From positions 80,083 through 144,082 of the forward strand of contig QCJI01000001.1 in NCBI GenBank assembly GCA_003216135.1: a DNA stretch of 64,000 bases, read 5' to 3'. The stretch is from Prochlorococcus sp. AG-409-A22 (GTDB lineage: Bacteria > Cyanobacteriota > Cyanobacteriia > PCC-6307 > Cyanobiaceae). This document shows positions 1-14,953 of the stretch, piece after piece. The stretch's first letter is position 1; every line of letters begins with the position of its first letter. The notes under the pieces were generated by a model. The model was given only the letters and a program-made list of their open reading frames with translations. It was not told the DNA's origin and ran no database searches. The translations under genes were made by a program, and so were the position numbers.

Positions 1-1277
<1,277 letters not shown>

Positions 1278-1306
1278 TTTTAAAAAACTCACTATTCAAT
1301 TATTAA

Positions 1307-5413
<4,107 letters not shown>

Positions 5414-5458
5414 AAACCATTCTTATTTGCATTCACTAGAATATATTTTTACTTTTAG

Positions 5459-5614
<156 letters not shown>

Positions 5615-5632
5615 AAGTAGTATCTAATCTAA

Positions 5633-6691
<1,059 letters not shown>

Positions 6692-6759
6692 TCATATTTA
6701 AAATTATTTTTTAAATTTATCTTAAACACGTTATTATTAATTTAATTATTTTTTGATTA

Positions 6760-6885
6760 TTGGGTTTTCTTAAAACAAAAGTTTTACCTTTTGCAATTGT
6801 TAGCCTTTTTGGGATTGCATTTATTGCAGTGAGTGCAAGAATTTGGTTGCCAGGAGATATGATTGCACCTGCTCCAATTAATTAA
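6760..6885 (+). CDS. Small single-span membrane protein, unknown
   Basis: A 41-codon frame with TTG start between rlmN and the HEAT-repeat gene. The product has one hydrophobic stretch (LPFAIVSLFGIAFIAVSARI) and ends GDMIAPAPIN. A stop codon lies only two codons upstream of the chosen start, so this is the longest possible form. The composition is that of the small thylakoid or plasma membrane proteins common in picocyanobacteria. I do not recognise it as a named photosystem subunit. Whether it is translated rests on its clear hydrophobic pattern and an otherwise empty gap. Confidence 0.6.
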   Translation: MGFLKTKVLPFAIVSLFGIAFIAVSARIWLPGDMIAPAPIN

Positions 6886-6909
6886 TATTTATCAATACTT
6901 CTAAGTTAA

Positions 6910-7680
6910 ATGACAAACAATAGTGATCCTCAAAAAGAAAGTTTAGCAGAAATAGCAATTGATCCTGAAGTATTAGCTAAAGAATTAGCTTTTGAACTTG
7001 AAATAGATCCCTTAGAACAAATAGATTCAGAAAATTTCTCAAAAGGTAATTTAAATATAACTTCAGAGTGCAATGAAGCCCTCAAGTTGCTTAAGGGCAA
7101 TAGAGAACAAAGAATACAAGGATTAAGAATATTTTGTGAATATAGAGATAAAAGATCTTTTCCCTTTTTACTACCTCTACTTGATCAACCTTGCCCTGTG
7201 GAAAGAATGAGTGCAGTATATGCTTTAGGTAGAAATCCTTGTCCTAGCGCAGTTCAAAAACTAGTTAATCTTTTAGAAACAGATGACAATGCTTATGTAA
7301 GAAGAGCTACCGCTTGGAGTTTAGCTAACTATGATAATCAAATTGTTTTAAAGCCATTAATAAATGCATTGAAGAATGATGTAGCTGCTGTTAGATTATG
7401 GTCCTCTAGCTCTCTAGCGGAAATTGGAAGTATCTCGTCAGAAAACGCTCAATTAGCGGCTGAACAACTTTTGATAAGTTTAAAAATAGATAATGAGACA
7501 GGAGTTAGAAGCAATTGTATATGGTCTTTGTCTAGGTTGTTTGAAAAGTTAAACGAAACATTTCAAGAGAGGTTTGTTGATGAATGTACTAAGATAGCTC
7601 TATTTGATAAAGAACCCTCAGTAATGGAAGAAGCAAAAACTGCTCTAGACTCGATGGGAATGGAAAGTTTTTATAATTAG
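6910..7680 (+). CDS. HEAT-repeat protein (phycobilin lyase-like fold)
   Basis: A 256-residue helical-repeat protein. At least four HEAT-like units are visible from about residue 88 on, for example MSAVYALGRNPCPSAVQKLV, VRRATAWSLANYDNQIVLKP, VRLWSSSSLAEIG and VRSNCIWSLSRLFE. The pattern is that of the PBS-lyase/HEAT family (CpcE, NblB and relatives). Prochlorococcus of this type lacks phycobilisomes, so a bilin-lyase role is unlikely; a protein-interaction or pigment-turnover role is inference. The acidic N-terminus of about 60 residues precedes the repeats. Confidence 0.8.
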   Translation: MTNNSDPQKESLAEIAIDPEVLAKELAFELEIDPLEQIDSENFSKGNLNITSECNEALKLLKGNREQRIQGLRIFCEYRDKRSFPFLLPLLDQPCPVERMSAVYALGRNPCPSAVQKLVNLLETDDNAYVRRATAWSLANYDNQIVLKPLINALKNDVAAVRLWSSSSLAEIGSISSENAQLAAEQLLISLKIDNETGVRSNCIWSLSRLFEKLNETFQERFVDECTKIALFDKEPSVMEEAKTALDSMGMESFYN

Positions 7681-7816
7681 ACCTGCAATTATTGATAAGA
7701 TAATATTATTTATTAGACAATCCATATAAAAATAAAAAAAATATTAATTTGTACCAACCGAAACCAATATTTTTCGTTATTTTATATAAAGTGTAAATAC
7801 TAATTACTTGAATTTA

Positions 7817-8032
7817 ATGCCTCAAAGAACATTAAGATTCAAAATTCACCAAGATGGCAGAGTTGAGGAAACTGTCGAAGGTTTTATTGGAAAGGCATGT
7901 AACGATGTCACAAAAAATCTAGAAAATTCTCTTGGGGAAGTAAAGGTTAAAAATCAATCATTAGATGCATTTGTAACCAACCAAGCTAAAAATTCAAGTA
8001 AAGTTAACAACGAATCTAATGTCACATTTTAG
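7817..8032 (+). CDS. DUF2997 family protein
   Basis: A 71-residue protein, MPQRTLRFKIHQDGRVEETV..., matching the DUF2997 pattern, a short family commonly next to Ycf35 (DUF1257) in cyanobacteria. I took the ATG at 7817; a TTG three codons upstream is possible. The 3' end overlaps the ycf35 start by 14 nt, which implies translational coupling. The biochemical function is unknown. The context with Ycf35 and a [4Fe-4S] ferredoxin suggests a redox or Fe-S-related role (inference). Confidence 0.82.
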   Translation: MPQRTLRFKIHQDGRVEETVEGFIGKACNDVTKNLENSLGEVKVKNQSLDAFVTNQAKNSSKVNNESNVTF

Positions 8033-8411
8033 TACTATTAAAACACAGCTTAAGGAAGTAAAACCCTTAATTAAAGCTTTAAATCAACTTGGTTATTCTA
8101 TTAATCAAGAGAAAAAATATGTTAAAGGATATAAAGGTCAAGTTACAGATGTAGATATAAGTATGGAATTACAAGGTAATACTATGGTTGGATTTAAATT
8201 TAATAAAAATTCTAACTCATATGAGTTAGTCACTGATGTTGATCTTTGGAATTTAGATTTACCTGTGGAAAGATTTATTTCTAAAGTGACACAAATGTAT
8301 GCATATCATACAATTATTTCAAAAACAGAAGAGGATGGTTACCAAGTTGTTGAGCAACAGAACAAAAATGACGGATCGATAGAATTGGTTTTAACTAAAT
8401 GGGAAAATTAA
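8019..8411 (+). CDS. ycf35: Ycf35 / DUF1257 protein
   Basis: A 130-residue protein beginning MSHFSTIKTQLKEVKPLIKA, the typical start of the DUF1257 (Ycf35) family conserved in cyanobacteria and some algal plastids. It overlaps DUF2997 upstream and is followed after 3 nt by a ferredoxin gene, so the three likely form one operon with the downstream aldo/keto reductase. No catalytic motif is evident and function is not established. Family assignment is confident from the N-terminal block and the neighbourhood. Confidence 0.88.
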   Translation: MSHFSTIKTQLKEVKPLIKALNQLGYSINQEKKYVKGYKGQVTDVDISMELQGNTMVGFKFNKNSNSYELVTDVDLWNLDLPVERFISKVTQMYAYHTIISKTEEDGYQVVEQQNKNDGSIELVLTKWEN

Positions 8412-8414
8412 TAT

Positions 8415-8780
8415 TTGGGCTTTAATCTCACTAAAAATATAGATAACTTTGAAGAAAATAATGATATTACTGGGTTTGAACCAGTCCTGGGAGGTAACTT
8501 ATGTGAAAAAGCAGTTTGGGTCGATGAGAGTACATGTATAGGTTGCAGATACTGTGCACATGTTGCTACTAATACTTTCATTGTTGATCCAGAATATGGA
8601 AGAAGTAGAGCAATTAGGCAAGATGGTGATAGCCTTGAAATCTTGCAAGAAGCTATAGATACATGTCCGGTAGATTGTATCCACTGGGTTAAATTTGAAG
8701 AATTGGAAAATTTAGAAAATAGTCTTGATAGAGATATGTTTCAATCATTAGGAAAACTACCAAGAATAAACAAGCATTAA
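8415..8780 (+). CDS. [4Fe-4S] ferredoxin
   Basis: A 121-aa ferredoxin with one cluster motif: CIGCRYC near residues 41-47 and a distal CPVDC near residue 83, the arrangement of plant-type 4Fe-4S or DUF-associated ferredoxins in cyanobacteria. The start is TTG at 8415, three nt after the Ycf35 stop. It could supply electrons to the aldo/keto reductase or to an unknown Ycf35-linked reaction (inference). The N-terminal 30 residues and the C-terminal 25 lie outside the cluster domain. Confidence 0.9.
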   Translation: MGFNLTKNIDNFEENNDITGFEPVLGGNLCEKAVWVDESTCIGCRYCAHVATNTFIVDPEYGRSRAIRQDGDSLEILQEAIDTCPVDCIHWVKFEELENLENSLDRDMFQSLGKLPRINKH

Positions 8781-8786
8781 TTTTCG

Positions 8787-9986
8787 ATGAATTTGCCTAA
8801 CCGTAGATTTGGGAGAACAAATTTACAGATACCCGTTTTATCATTAGGGGGTATGAGATTTCAAAAAAGTTGGGAACAATTAGATCTTTCTGAAATTTCA
8901 TTTAAGGAACAAAAGAAAGTTGAAAATATTTTAAATCTTGCAGATAAATATGGCTTCAGTCATGTAGAGACTGCAAAGGGTTATGGAACTTCAGAAGTTC
9001 AGCTGGGAATGTGTTTTAAGAAGATAAAAAAAATACCAAGAATAATTCAAACAAAAATCCCTCCTAATCGTGATCCGAAAATCTTTGAAAAAGATGTTTT
9101 TAGAAGCTTTGAAAAATTACAAGTAAAGAAAATTGATTTATTAGCAATACATGGAATAAATTTACCTGAACATCTTGAGCAGGCGGTCAGAGATGGAGGT
9201 TGTGTTGCAGTTTTAAGAAAATTGCAAAAAGCAAATTTAATTGGTTCTATCGGCTTCTCAACGCATGGAGAATTATCACTTATAGAAAAGGCAATATCAA
9301 CAAATTTATTTGATTATGTTAATTTGCACTGGTATTACATCAACCAGTCGAATTCAAAAGTAATTGAATTAGCACATAAATATGATCTTGGAGTTTTTAT
9401 AATCAGCCCTACTGATAAAGGAGGTCATCTTCATACGCCTTCGACCAAAATGTTGGAATTTTGTAGACCGCTTCATCCTATAGTTTTTAATGATCTTTTT
9501 TGTTTAAGGAATAAAAATGTACATACAATTAGCGTTGGAATTGCGAAGGAGAGTGATTTTGATTTGCATTTAAGCGCAGTTTCTTTGCTTGCAGAATCTG
9601 AAAAATATATTCCAAAGATAATAAATAGATTAAGAGAAGAATCAATAAAAACTTTAGGTCTTGAGTGGTATCAATGTTGGAATAAAAATTTGCCAAGTTG
9701 GCAAAATACACCAGGTGGGATTAATATACCTGTTCTTCTCTGGCTTTCTAATTTAATTGATTGTTTAGATTTGGAGGGATTTGCAAGATCAAGATATCAA
9801 TTACTTGGTAATGGGAGCCACTGGTTTCAAGGTAATAATGCAAATTCATTAGATGTAAATGTTTCAGAAAGTCAATTATTAAATGTTTTGGAAGGCCATA
9901 TAAATCCATCGGATGTTTTAAAAAAAATGAGAATCTTAAAAGATAAGTTTGGACAAAAAACAATTCAAAGATTGTCAAATAATTAG
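8787..9986 (+). CDS. Aldo/keto reductase family protein
   Basis: A 399-residue protein starting NRRFGRTNLQIPVLSLGGMR, the standard AKR N-terminus. ETAKGYGTSEVQLG (catalytic Asp/Tyr region) and LLAIHGIN follow in TIM-barrel order. It starts 6 nt after the ferredoxin gene. The C-terminal ~120 residues (GINIPVLLWLSNLIDCLDLEGFARSRYQLL) resemble the ferredoxin-associated AKRs of cyanobacteria, but I see no CxxC cluster motif in that tail. The substrate is unknown. The 3' end overlaps convergent rsmG by 4 nt. Confidence 0.88.
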   Translation: MNLPNRRFGRTNLQIPVLSLGGMRFQKSWEQLDLSEISFKEQKKVENILNLADKYGFSHVETAKGYGTSEVQLGMCFKKIKKIPRIIQTKIPPNRDPKIFEKDVFRSFEKLQVKKIDLLAIHGINLPEHLEQAVRDGGCVAVLRKLQKANLIGSIGFSTHGELSLIEKAISTNLFDYVNLHWYYINQSNSKVIELAHKYDLGVFIISPTDKGGHLHTPSTKMLEFCRPLHPIVFNDLFCLRNKNVHTISVGIAKESDFDLHLSAVSLLAESEKYIPKIINRLREESIKTLGLEWYQCWNKNLPSWQNTPGGINIPVLLWLSNLIDCLDLEGFARSRYQLLGNGSHWFQGNNANSLDVNVSESQLLNVLEGHINPSDVLKKMRILKDKFGQKTIQRLSNN

Positions 9987-10702
9987 GGTGATAATGGTTT
10001 TTTTTCAGGTTTGCCAACGCTTCTTGGATAAGTTTCTGGACAAGCTCTGTTTGGCTGAATACAAATAATATTTCTAGTACCTTTATTCCTTGGTAATAAA
10101 ATTTCTTTTCTTTCTTTAATTTCTCCTCCCAATATTGTTAAGGTATTTTTTAAACTTTTTTCATCTTCCTTACCCCATTTGCCGCAATATAAAACCCCTA
10201 ATCCTTTTGTCTTCAACATAGGTAATATATATTCTGAAACTGTTGACGGAATACTTACAGCTCTTGTAGTAGCAATATTAAAGCTGTTTCTAAATGAAGG
10301 TTGATGAGCGATATTCTCAACTCGGTCGTTGATTACAAATAAATTATTTTTAAAGTTAATAATTTTTTTTAAGCTTTTTAATGCATCTGTTTTTTTCTTT
10401 GATGAGTCAATTAAGTATATTTCTGAATCAGGATGTGTTATTGCGTAAGCAAATCCTGGAAAACCACAGCCGCATCCAATATCTAAAAATTTTTTATTAT
10501 TGAAATTGTAGTTTGGAATAAATTTAAATGGCCAGATGCTATCAAAAACTTGTGATATCCAGTAATCATCTCCTTCAATCAATCGTGTGAGGTTGGTTCT
10601 TTTATTTAATTCTCGGAGTTTTATTTGCAGTTCTTTGAACATCAATATTTCTTCTTCAGTTATTAATTCAACAAGTTCAAAAGGTATGCTTTCGTTTCTC
10701 AT
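9983..10702 (-). CDS. rsmG: 16S rRNA (guanine527-N7)-methyltransferase RsmG
   Basis: A SAM-dependent methyltransferase of 239 aa. The glycine-rich SAM motif is FLDIGCGCGFPGFAYAI near residues 70-86, followed by YLIDSSKKKTDALKSL and later TTRAVS, all typical of RsmG (GidB). It methylates N7 of G527 in 16S rRNA. The C-terminus continues past the usual end with a short Pro/Lys-rich tail (RSVGKPEKKPLSP). It is convergent with, and overlaps by 4 nt, the aldo/keto reductase gene. Confidence 0.95.
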   Translation of the reverse strand: MRNESIPFELVELITEEEILMFKELQIKLRELNKRTNLTRLIEGDDYWISQVFDSIWPFKFIPNYNFNNKKFLDIGCGCGFPGFAYAITHPDSEIYLIDSSKKKTDALKSLKKIINFKNNLFVINDRVENIAHQPSFRNSFNIATTRAVSIPSTVSEYILPMLKTKGLGVLYCGKWGKEDEKSLKNTLTILGGEIKERKEILLPRNKGTRNIICIQPNRACPETYPRSVGKPEKKPLSP

Positions 10703-10792
10703 TGCGTTATGAATATTTTCTTTTTGCTTGAAGTAAAAACATTCTATTTCATTAAAATTGATTAGAATATTTTCAAAAATAAAAAAAATATT

Positions 10793-11239
10793 TTGAAAGG
10801 AGATATATCCTACTATAAGATTTTAGGGGTTAATGAAAATGCCTCTAATAATGAATTAAGAAAGGCATTTTGTAGACTTTCTATTGAATTACACCCAGAT
10901 ACCACTTCTTTAGACTTAGAAGAAGCTAAAAATAAATTTCAAAAAGTATTAGAGGCTTATGAAAATCTAAGTAATAGTAGGTTGAGAAAAATATATGATG
11001 ACAAATTAAAAGAGAAATCTAAAAATGCAAATGAAAAGAGAGTAAATGTTTTTAATTCTGTTTTAATAGATTCTAGTAATCAAAATGTAGTAGGCAATAG
11101 GAGACCGTTTTCAAATGGAGAGATTTTTTCATTATTTCTCTTGATAATTATTATTTTTATATGTTTAGTATGCTCTTTTTTAATAGCTTCTTTTACTGGT
11201 AAAGAATTAGATACTATACCTCCTTGGCTTGTAAAATGA
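10793..11239 (+). CDS. J-domain protein with C-terminal membrane anchor
   Basis: A 148-residue protein. The first ~65 residues form a J domain (YYKILGVNENASNNELRKAF, then LHPDTTSLD with the HPD motif), which would stimulate an Hsp70. Residues about 105-135 form a very hydrophobic segment (LFLLIIIIFICLVCSFLIAS), so the protein is likely anchored in a membrane with the J domain exposed. The start is TTG at 10793. It is not full DnaJ: there is no G/F or zinc region. Confidence 0.88.
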   Translation: MKGDISYYKILGVNENASNNELRKAFCRLSIELHPDTTSLDLEEAKNKFQKVLEAYENLSNSRLRKIYDDKLKEKSKNANEKRVNVFNSVLIDSSNQNVVGNRRPFSNGEIFSLFLLIIIIFICLVCSFLIASFTGKELDTIPPWLVK

Positions 11240-11258
11240 TTATTGATAAGAAACTTTT

Positions 11259-11516
11259 GTGAATTCTCCTAACACGCCAATCAACCAACATTCGCTACAA
11301 TCATTAGAATTATGGCTTAATAATTTAGGTGCAAAAAAGGATACTAATAATCCTTCTAAATGGTATTTATTATTATCTAACTGGAAAGCTACTATTTGTT
11401 TTGAACAGGAGGATTTAAGTGTTGTCTGGCAGAGTGACGGGGAAGAAACTAAAAGACTATTTTCCTATTGTATTAATAGAGAGGACGTAGAAAATGCAAT
11501 TTTACAAGGCCCTTAA
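11259..11516 (+). CDS. DUF3143 family protein
   Basis: An 85-residue protein with the DUF3143 pattern (LESWL-type LELWLNNLGAKKDTNNPSKW, then WKATICFEQEDLSVVW). This small family is restricted mainly to cyanobacteria and plastid-bearing lineages. The start is GTG at 11259, 19 nt after the J-domain gene, so the two are probably co-transcribed. The function is unknown. The neighbouring bioA gene ends 9 nt downstream on the other strand. Confidence 0.8.
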   Translation: MNSPNTPINQHSLQSLELWLNNLGAKKDTNNPSKWYLLLSNWKATICFEQEDLSVVWQSDGEETKRLFSYCINREDVENAILQGP

Positions 11517-11524
11517 ATTCATCT

Positions 11525-12817
11525 CTATAGATCATTCAAAGTTTGCCATATTATCTGATAACTTTTGTCTAATTGATCATCGGTAATACAAATTGGCGGC
11601 AAAAGATACACTACATTTCCAAGAGGCCTAATAAATAAACCTTTTTCCATTGATAAGCTCTTTATTTTTTTTCCAATATCATTTAAGTAACCAACCTTAT
11701 TCCCAAGTTCTAAATCAAAAGCAGCTATAGTTCCAGTGATCCTAATTTTTTTTATGAATGGTAATTTTCTAAATTTAAGTAGATGATCAAAATGCTTTTT
11801 TTCTAATGAAAGATATTTCAGTGGTTCCTTTTCTAATAAATCAAGGCTTGCATTAGCTGCTGCGCAACCTAAAGGATTAGCAGTAAAACTATGACCATGC
11901 CAAAAAGTTTTTCTAGGGGACTCATCTATAAAGGATTGATAAATTTTTTCTTTAGTTAGAGTTATTCCCATGGGTAAGAATCCACCAGTTAAACCTTTTG
12001 AAATACTAATTAAATCAGGAATTATGTTAGCTCTTTTAAATGCAAAAAGGCTTCCACATCTTCCAAAACCAGTCAATACTTCATCGGCAATTAATAAAGA
12101 ATTATTATTTTTTACTACTTCTGAAACTTTTTTAATAAATTCAGGCCTAACCATATTCATCCCTCCAGCACCTTGTACAAGTGGTTCAAGTATTACTGCC
12201 ACAGTTGGAACTTTAAGAAGAGTAATTAATTTTTGGATTGCTGCATCTTCCTTTCTTTCAACTTCGTCATCGTTTATCCAGGTAGAAGGCCATGGAGCTC
12301 TTTTTACTGGGAACATTAGATTATCGAAATTCTCATTAAAAATATTTCTTTCGCCTAAAGCCATTGCTCCAAATGTGTCTCCATGATATGCCCCTTCAAA
12401 AGCAATTATTTGGGTTCTTGTTTCTCCTTGATTTTGCCATGATTGGTAAGCAATTTTTAAAGCCACTTCCACAGCAGTAGATCCATTATCCGAAAAAAAT
12501 AGTCGCTCTAATTTTGTTAACTTGCTGAGTCTTTCTGCTAATGTTTTAGCCTGTGGGTGTAAGAAATCGGCAAATATAACTTGCTCAAGACTTTTAGCTT
12601 GATTGAAAATAGCATTTGCAATGTATTCATTACTATGGCCATGAAGAGTTACCCACCAACTACTTATTCCATCGATAAGTTCTTTTTGAGGATCTTTAGT
12701 AAATAGAAGTGCATCTTTTCCATGAGTAACTTCTTGTTGAGGTTTGCTTTTGGTGATCTGCGTAAAAGGTGGCCATATATTAGGATGCCAATTTTGATTT
12801 TTAGTTTTTGGAACCAC
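11525..12817 (-). CDS. bioA: Adenosylmethionine-8-amino-7-oxononanoate aminotransferase
   Basis: A class-III PLP aminotransferase of 430 aa that converts KAPA to DAPA using SAM as amino donor. The N-terminal NIWPPFTQ, the GISSWWVTLHGHSNEYI segment, the PLP-lysine region ISISKGLTGGFLPMG and FWHGHSFTANPLGCAAA are all characteristic of BioA. It is the last gene of the bioF-bioK-bioC-bioD-bioA operon, 9 nt after bioD. No bioB lies in the window. Confidence 0.97.
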   Translation of the reverse strand: MVPKTKNQNWHPNIWPPFTQITKSKPQQEVTHGKDALLFTKDPQKELIDGISSWWVTLHGHSNEYIANAIFNQAKSLEQVIFADFLHPQAKTLAERLSKLTKLERLFFSDNGSTAVEVALKIAYQSWQNQGETRTQIIAFEGAYHGDTFGAMALGERNIFNENFDNLMFPVKRAPWPSTWINDDEVERKEDAAIQKLITLLKVPTVAVILEPLVQGAGGMNMVRPEFIKKVSEVVKNNNSLLIADEVLTGFGRCGSLFAFKRANIIPDLISISKGLTGGFLPMGITLTKEKIYQSFIDESPRKTFWHGHSFTANPLGCAAANASLDLLEKEPLKYLSLEKKHFDHLLKFRKLPFIKKIRITGTIAAFDLELGNKVGYLNDIGKKIKSLSMEKGLFIRPLGNVVYLLPPICITDDQLDKSYQIIWQTLNDL

Positions 12818-12826
12818 AGATTTAAT

Positions 12827-13492
12827 TTAGATTGCTTTTGTATTTAAAATTGAGACTAATTTGTTTTTAATATTAAGTTCTTTCCATAGTATATCTAAAT
12901 TATTTGAGTCAACTTTGGGAAGGTAAGGAAATTCAGCAATAACTGGTATACGACTAAATTCAACTAATGTTTTGGGATTGTCCAAGTGTTTTTCGCCATT
13001 AACAACTAGACCTAAAATATTAATATTTCTTTTTTGTAAGGCTTCAATACTTAGTAGAGTATGGTTTAGAGTCCCAAGTGAGCTCTTACATACAAGTATT
13101 ACAGGCAGACCCCATTTCTTAATTTGATCTATCTGTAAAAAATTCCGTGTGAGCGGGACCATTAATCCGCCTGCTGTTTCTACTATTAATGGGGCATTAA
13201 CTTTTGGTAAATGCAAAAAATTGAAATCAATAGTTTTTTGATCTATTTCTGCAGCCCAATGAGGCGATAAAGGTTTCGTAAAGACATATGCTTCGTTTAT
13301 AATTTTTGCTTTATTTATTCTTGCAAGTTTTTCTAAAGTTTGACTATCAGTTGAATTCTCAATACCACTTTGAATAGGCTTCCAGTAAAAAGCATTTAAT
13401 CCTCTAACAAAAAAAGAGCTGATTAATGTCTTTCCAATATCAGTATCTGTTCCGCATATTACAAATTGGAATTTGTTATTAATATTGCTCAT
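12827..13492 (-). CDS. bioD: Dethiobiotin synthetase BioD
   Basis: An ATP-dependent enzyme closing the ureido ring of dethiobiotin. The P-loop variant GTDTDIGKT lies at the N-terminus, and VETAGGLMVPL and VCKSSLGTLNHTLLS follow, as in BioD. I chose the ATG at 13492 (221 aa): it overlaps the bioC stop as ATGA and the protein then begins just before the conserved beta-strand. A longer form starting at 13525 would overlap bioC by 37 nt and add residues not expected in the family. Confidence 0.95.
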   Translation of the reverse strand: MSNINNKFQFVICGTDTDIGKTLISSFFVRGLNAFYWKPIQSGIENSTDSQTLEKLARINKAKIINEAYVFTKPLSPHWAAEIDQKTIDFNFLHLPKVNAPLIVETAGGLMVPLTRNFLQIDQIKKWGLPVILVCKSSLGTLNHTLLSIEALQKRNINILGLVVNGEKHLDNPKTLVEFSRIPVIAEFPYLPKVDSNNLDILWKELNIKNKLVSILNTKAI

Positions 13493-14247
13493 AATTTTCT
13501 CATTATTTGGATAGTAATTTCCCAAGAGAGATTAACTTTATTATTGAAATTCTTAGGCCAAAACTTTTGCATTGCTTTTAACTCTTTAACTGTTTTACGT
13601 TTAGACTTTGTGGATTTAGCACCAACATTAACTATACTTCGAAAAAGCTTATAAACATCTGGAAATTGTTCTAAATAAGTGTAGTTTTTTGAATAATATA
13701 TCTCATTAGAGTTGAAATTCTTTGATAATTCTTCTGCGTTAAGAAAGTGAAGTCCACTATATTCGCTATCAATTTTTATACAAGTTTTTTTCCATTCGGG
13801 GAAAGAATCTTTTGTAGGATATGAAATTATTAAAAAACCTCCAGATCTTAATTTACTAAACCAATTTTTTATTATTTCCCCTGGGTTATCCAACCAGTGT
13901 ATACAAAAATTAGATGTCATTAGAGCACATTCTTTGATTGAGGGAGGTAAATCATTATTTAAATCCCACAATATTTTTTTACTAGATGATTTATTTTGAA
14001 GAAGCATTTTTTTGCTGAAATCAATTCTGGAAACTTTTTGCGTGGAGAATTCTTTTTCTATCTCATCAGCTAATAAACCTGTTCCTGAACCAAGATCTAT
14101 CCATTCACCATTTTGAGTATTTAATTCTTTTAGATATAAAACAATTTTTTCTGCAAAAACTCTCTGGATGTTTGAAGAATCTAAATAATTGATTGCTGCA
14201 TTGTCGAAATTATTTCTTATTTTGTCAGCCCACTCTTGATTATGCAT
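13489..14247 (-). CDS. bioC: Malonyl-ACP O-methyltransferase BioC
   Basis: A SAM-dependent methyltransferase of 252 aa. SAM motif I is WIDLGSGTGLLADEI near residues 47-61, with DFSKKMLLQNK as motif II and MTSNFCIHWLDNPG following. BioC methylates the free carboxyl of malonyl-ACP so that fatty acid synthesis can build the pimeloyl chain. Its position between bioK and bioD, with ATGA coupling to bioD, supports the biotin role over a generic methyltransferase. Confidence 0.92.
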   Translation of the reverse strand: MHNQEWADKIRNNFDNAAINYLDSSNIQRVFAEKIVLYLKELNTQNGEWIDLGSGTGLLADEIEKEFSTQKVSRIDFSKKMLLQNKSSSKKILWDLNNDLPPSIKECALMTSNFCIHWLDNPGEIIKNWFSKLRSGGFLIISYPTKDSFPEWKKTCIKIDSEYSGLHFLNAEELSKNFNSNEIYYSKNYTYLEQFPDVYKLFRSIVNVGAKSTKSKRKTVKELKAMQKFWPKNFNNKVNLSWEITIQIMRKL

Positions 14248-14248
14248 T

Positions 14249-14953
14249 TCAATAATCCAAAGTATTATTTATTATTTCGTACAAATTCAAATTAGTTAAG
14301 CAATGTCCTTGATTTGATAATTTAATTAATTTTGGTTTTTTATGAAGTGTTTGACTTAATAACTCAAAAAAGTTTTTGTTTGCATCTTTATCAAGAATCA
14401 AATCATTTTCTGATTGTATAAAAATAGTGTCGCAATTTTTATTTAAGAATTCTGGGAAATCTCTATCCTTATTTAGTTCTTTTAAATCATTCAAAAGTAG
14501 TGATTTATTTACACTTTTTAGATTTTCATAGAAGATATTTTTGAAATCAATATTTATAGTATTAGGCATAAATGATCTATCTATGAATTCTTTCAACATA
14601 TCCTTCGTTTGATAGTTCATTATTTTCTTTTCCATTCTTTTGAGAGATCTTACAGTTAAATTTCTTTTATTGCTTAAGGGCAGGAAATTATTAAATGAAT
14701 TTATGAATACTATATGAGTAGCGTCTTGTAAAAGTCTTTTTTGGATTAAATGAAAACCAAAAGAATGACATAAAACCATTTTAATTTTTTGATTCGATAA
14801 ATTTTTAATCCATTGTGGTTGTTTTGCATTTTTGTAAAAATATCCTCTTTCATTATCTTGCCAATACCAATTATTTTTCTGAAATTCAACTTTATAAATA
14901 TCCCAAAAACTTTGATCTAAACCCCATCCATGTTGAGTAATAATTTGTTTCAT
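14249..14953 (-). CDS. bioK: Pimeloyl-ACP methyl ester esterase, BioK type
   Basis: A small alpha/beta hydrolase of 234 aa beginning MKQIITQHGWGLDQSFW. The nucleophile elbow is seen as LCHSFGFH near residue 63 (Ser). The oxyanion motif HGWG lies at the N-terminus and the catalytic His near the C-terminus (NQGHCLTN). It replaces BioH/BioG: from the literature I recall BioK as the marine picocyanobacterial enzyme that removes the methyl ester from pimeloyl-ACP. It overlaps bioF by 4 nt. Context makes the assignment strong although the sequence is divergent. Confidence 0.9.
   Translation of the reverse strand: MKQIITQHGWGLDQSFWDIYKVEFQKNNWYWQDNERGYFYKNAKQPQWIKNLSNQKIKMVLCHSFGFHLIQKRLLQDATHIVFINSFNNFLPLSNKRNLTVRSLKRMEKKIMNYQTKDMLKEFIDRSFMPNTINIDFKNIFYENLKSVNKSLLLNDLKELNKDRDFPEFLNKNCDTIFIQSENDLILDKDANKNFFELLSQTLHKKPKLIKLSNQGHCLTNLNLYEIINNTLDY

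Noticed and set aside
11970..12386. 138-codon open frame opposite bioA
   Set aside because: It is antisense to a clear aminotransferase and its composition is that of a reverse-complement shadow.
13492..13525. Longer bioD start at 13525
   Set aside because: It would overlap bioC by 37 nt; the ATGA overlap at 13492 and the position of the P-loop favour the shorter form.
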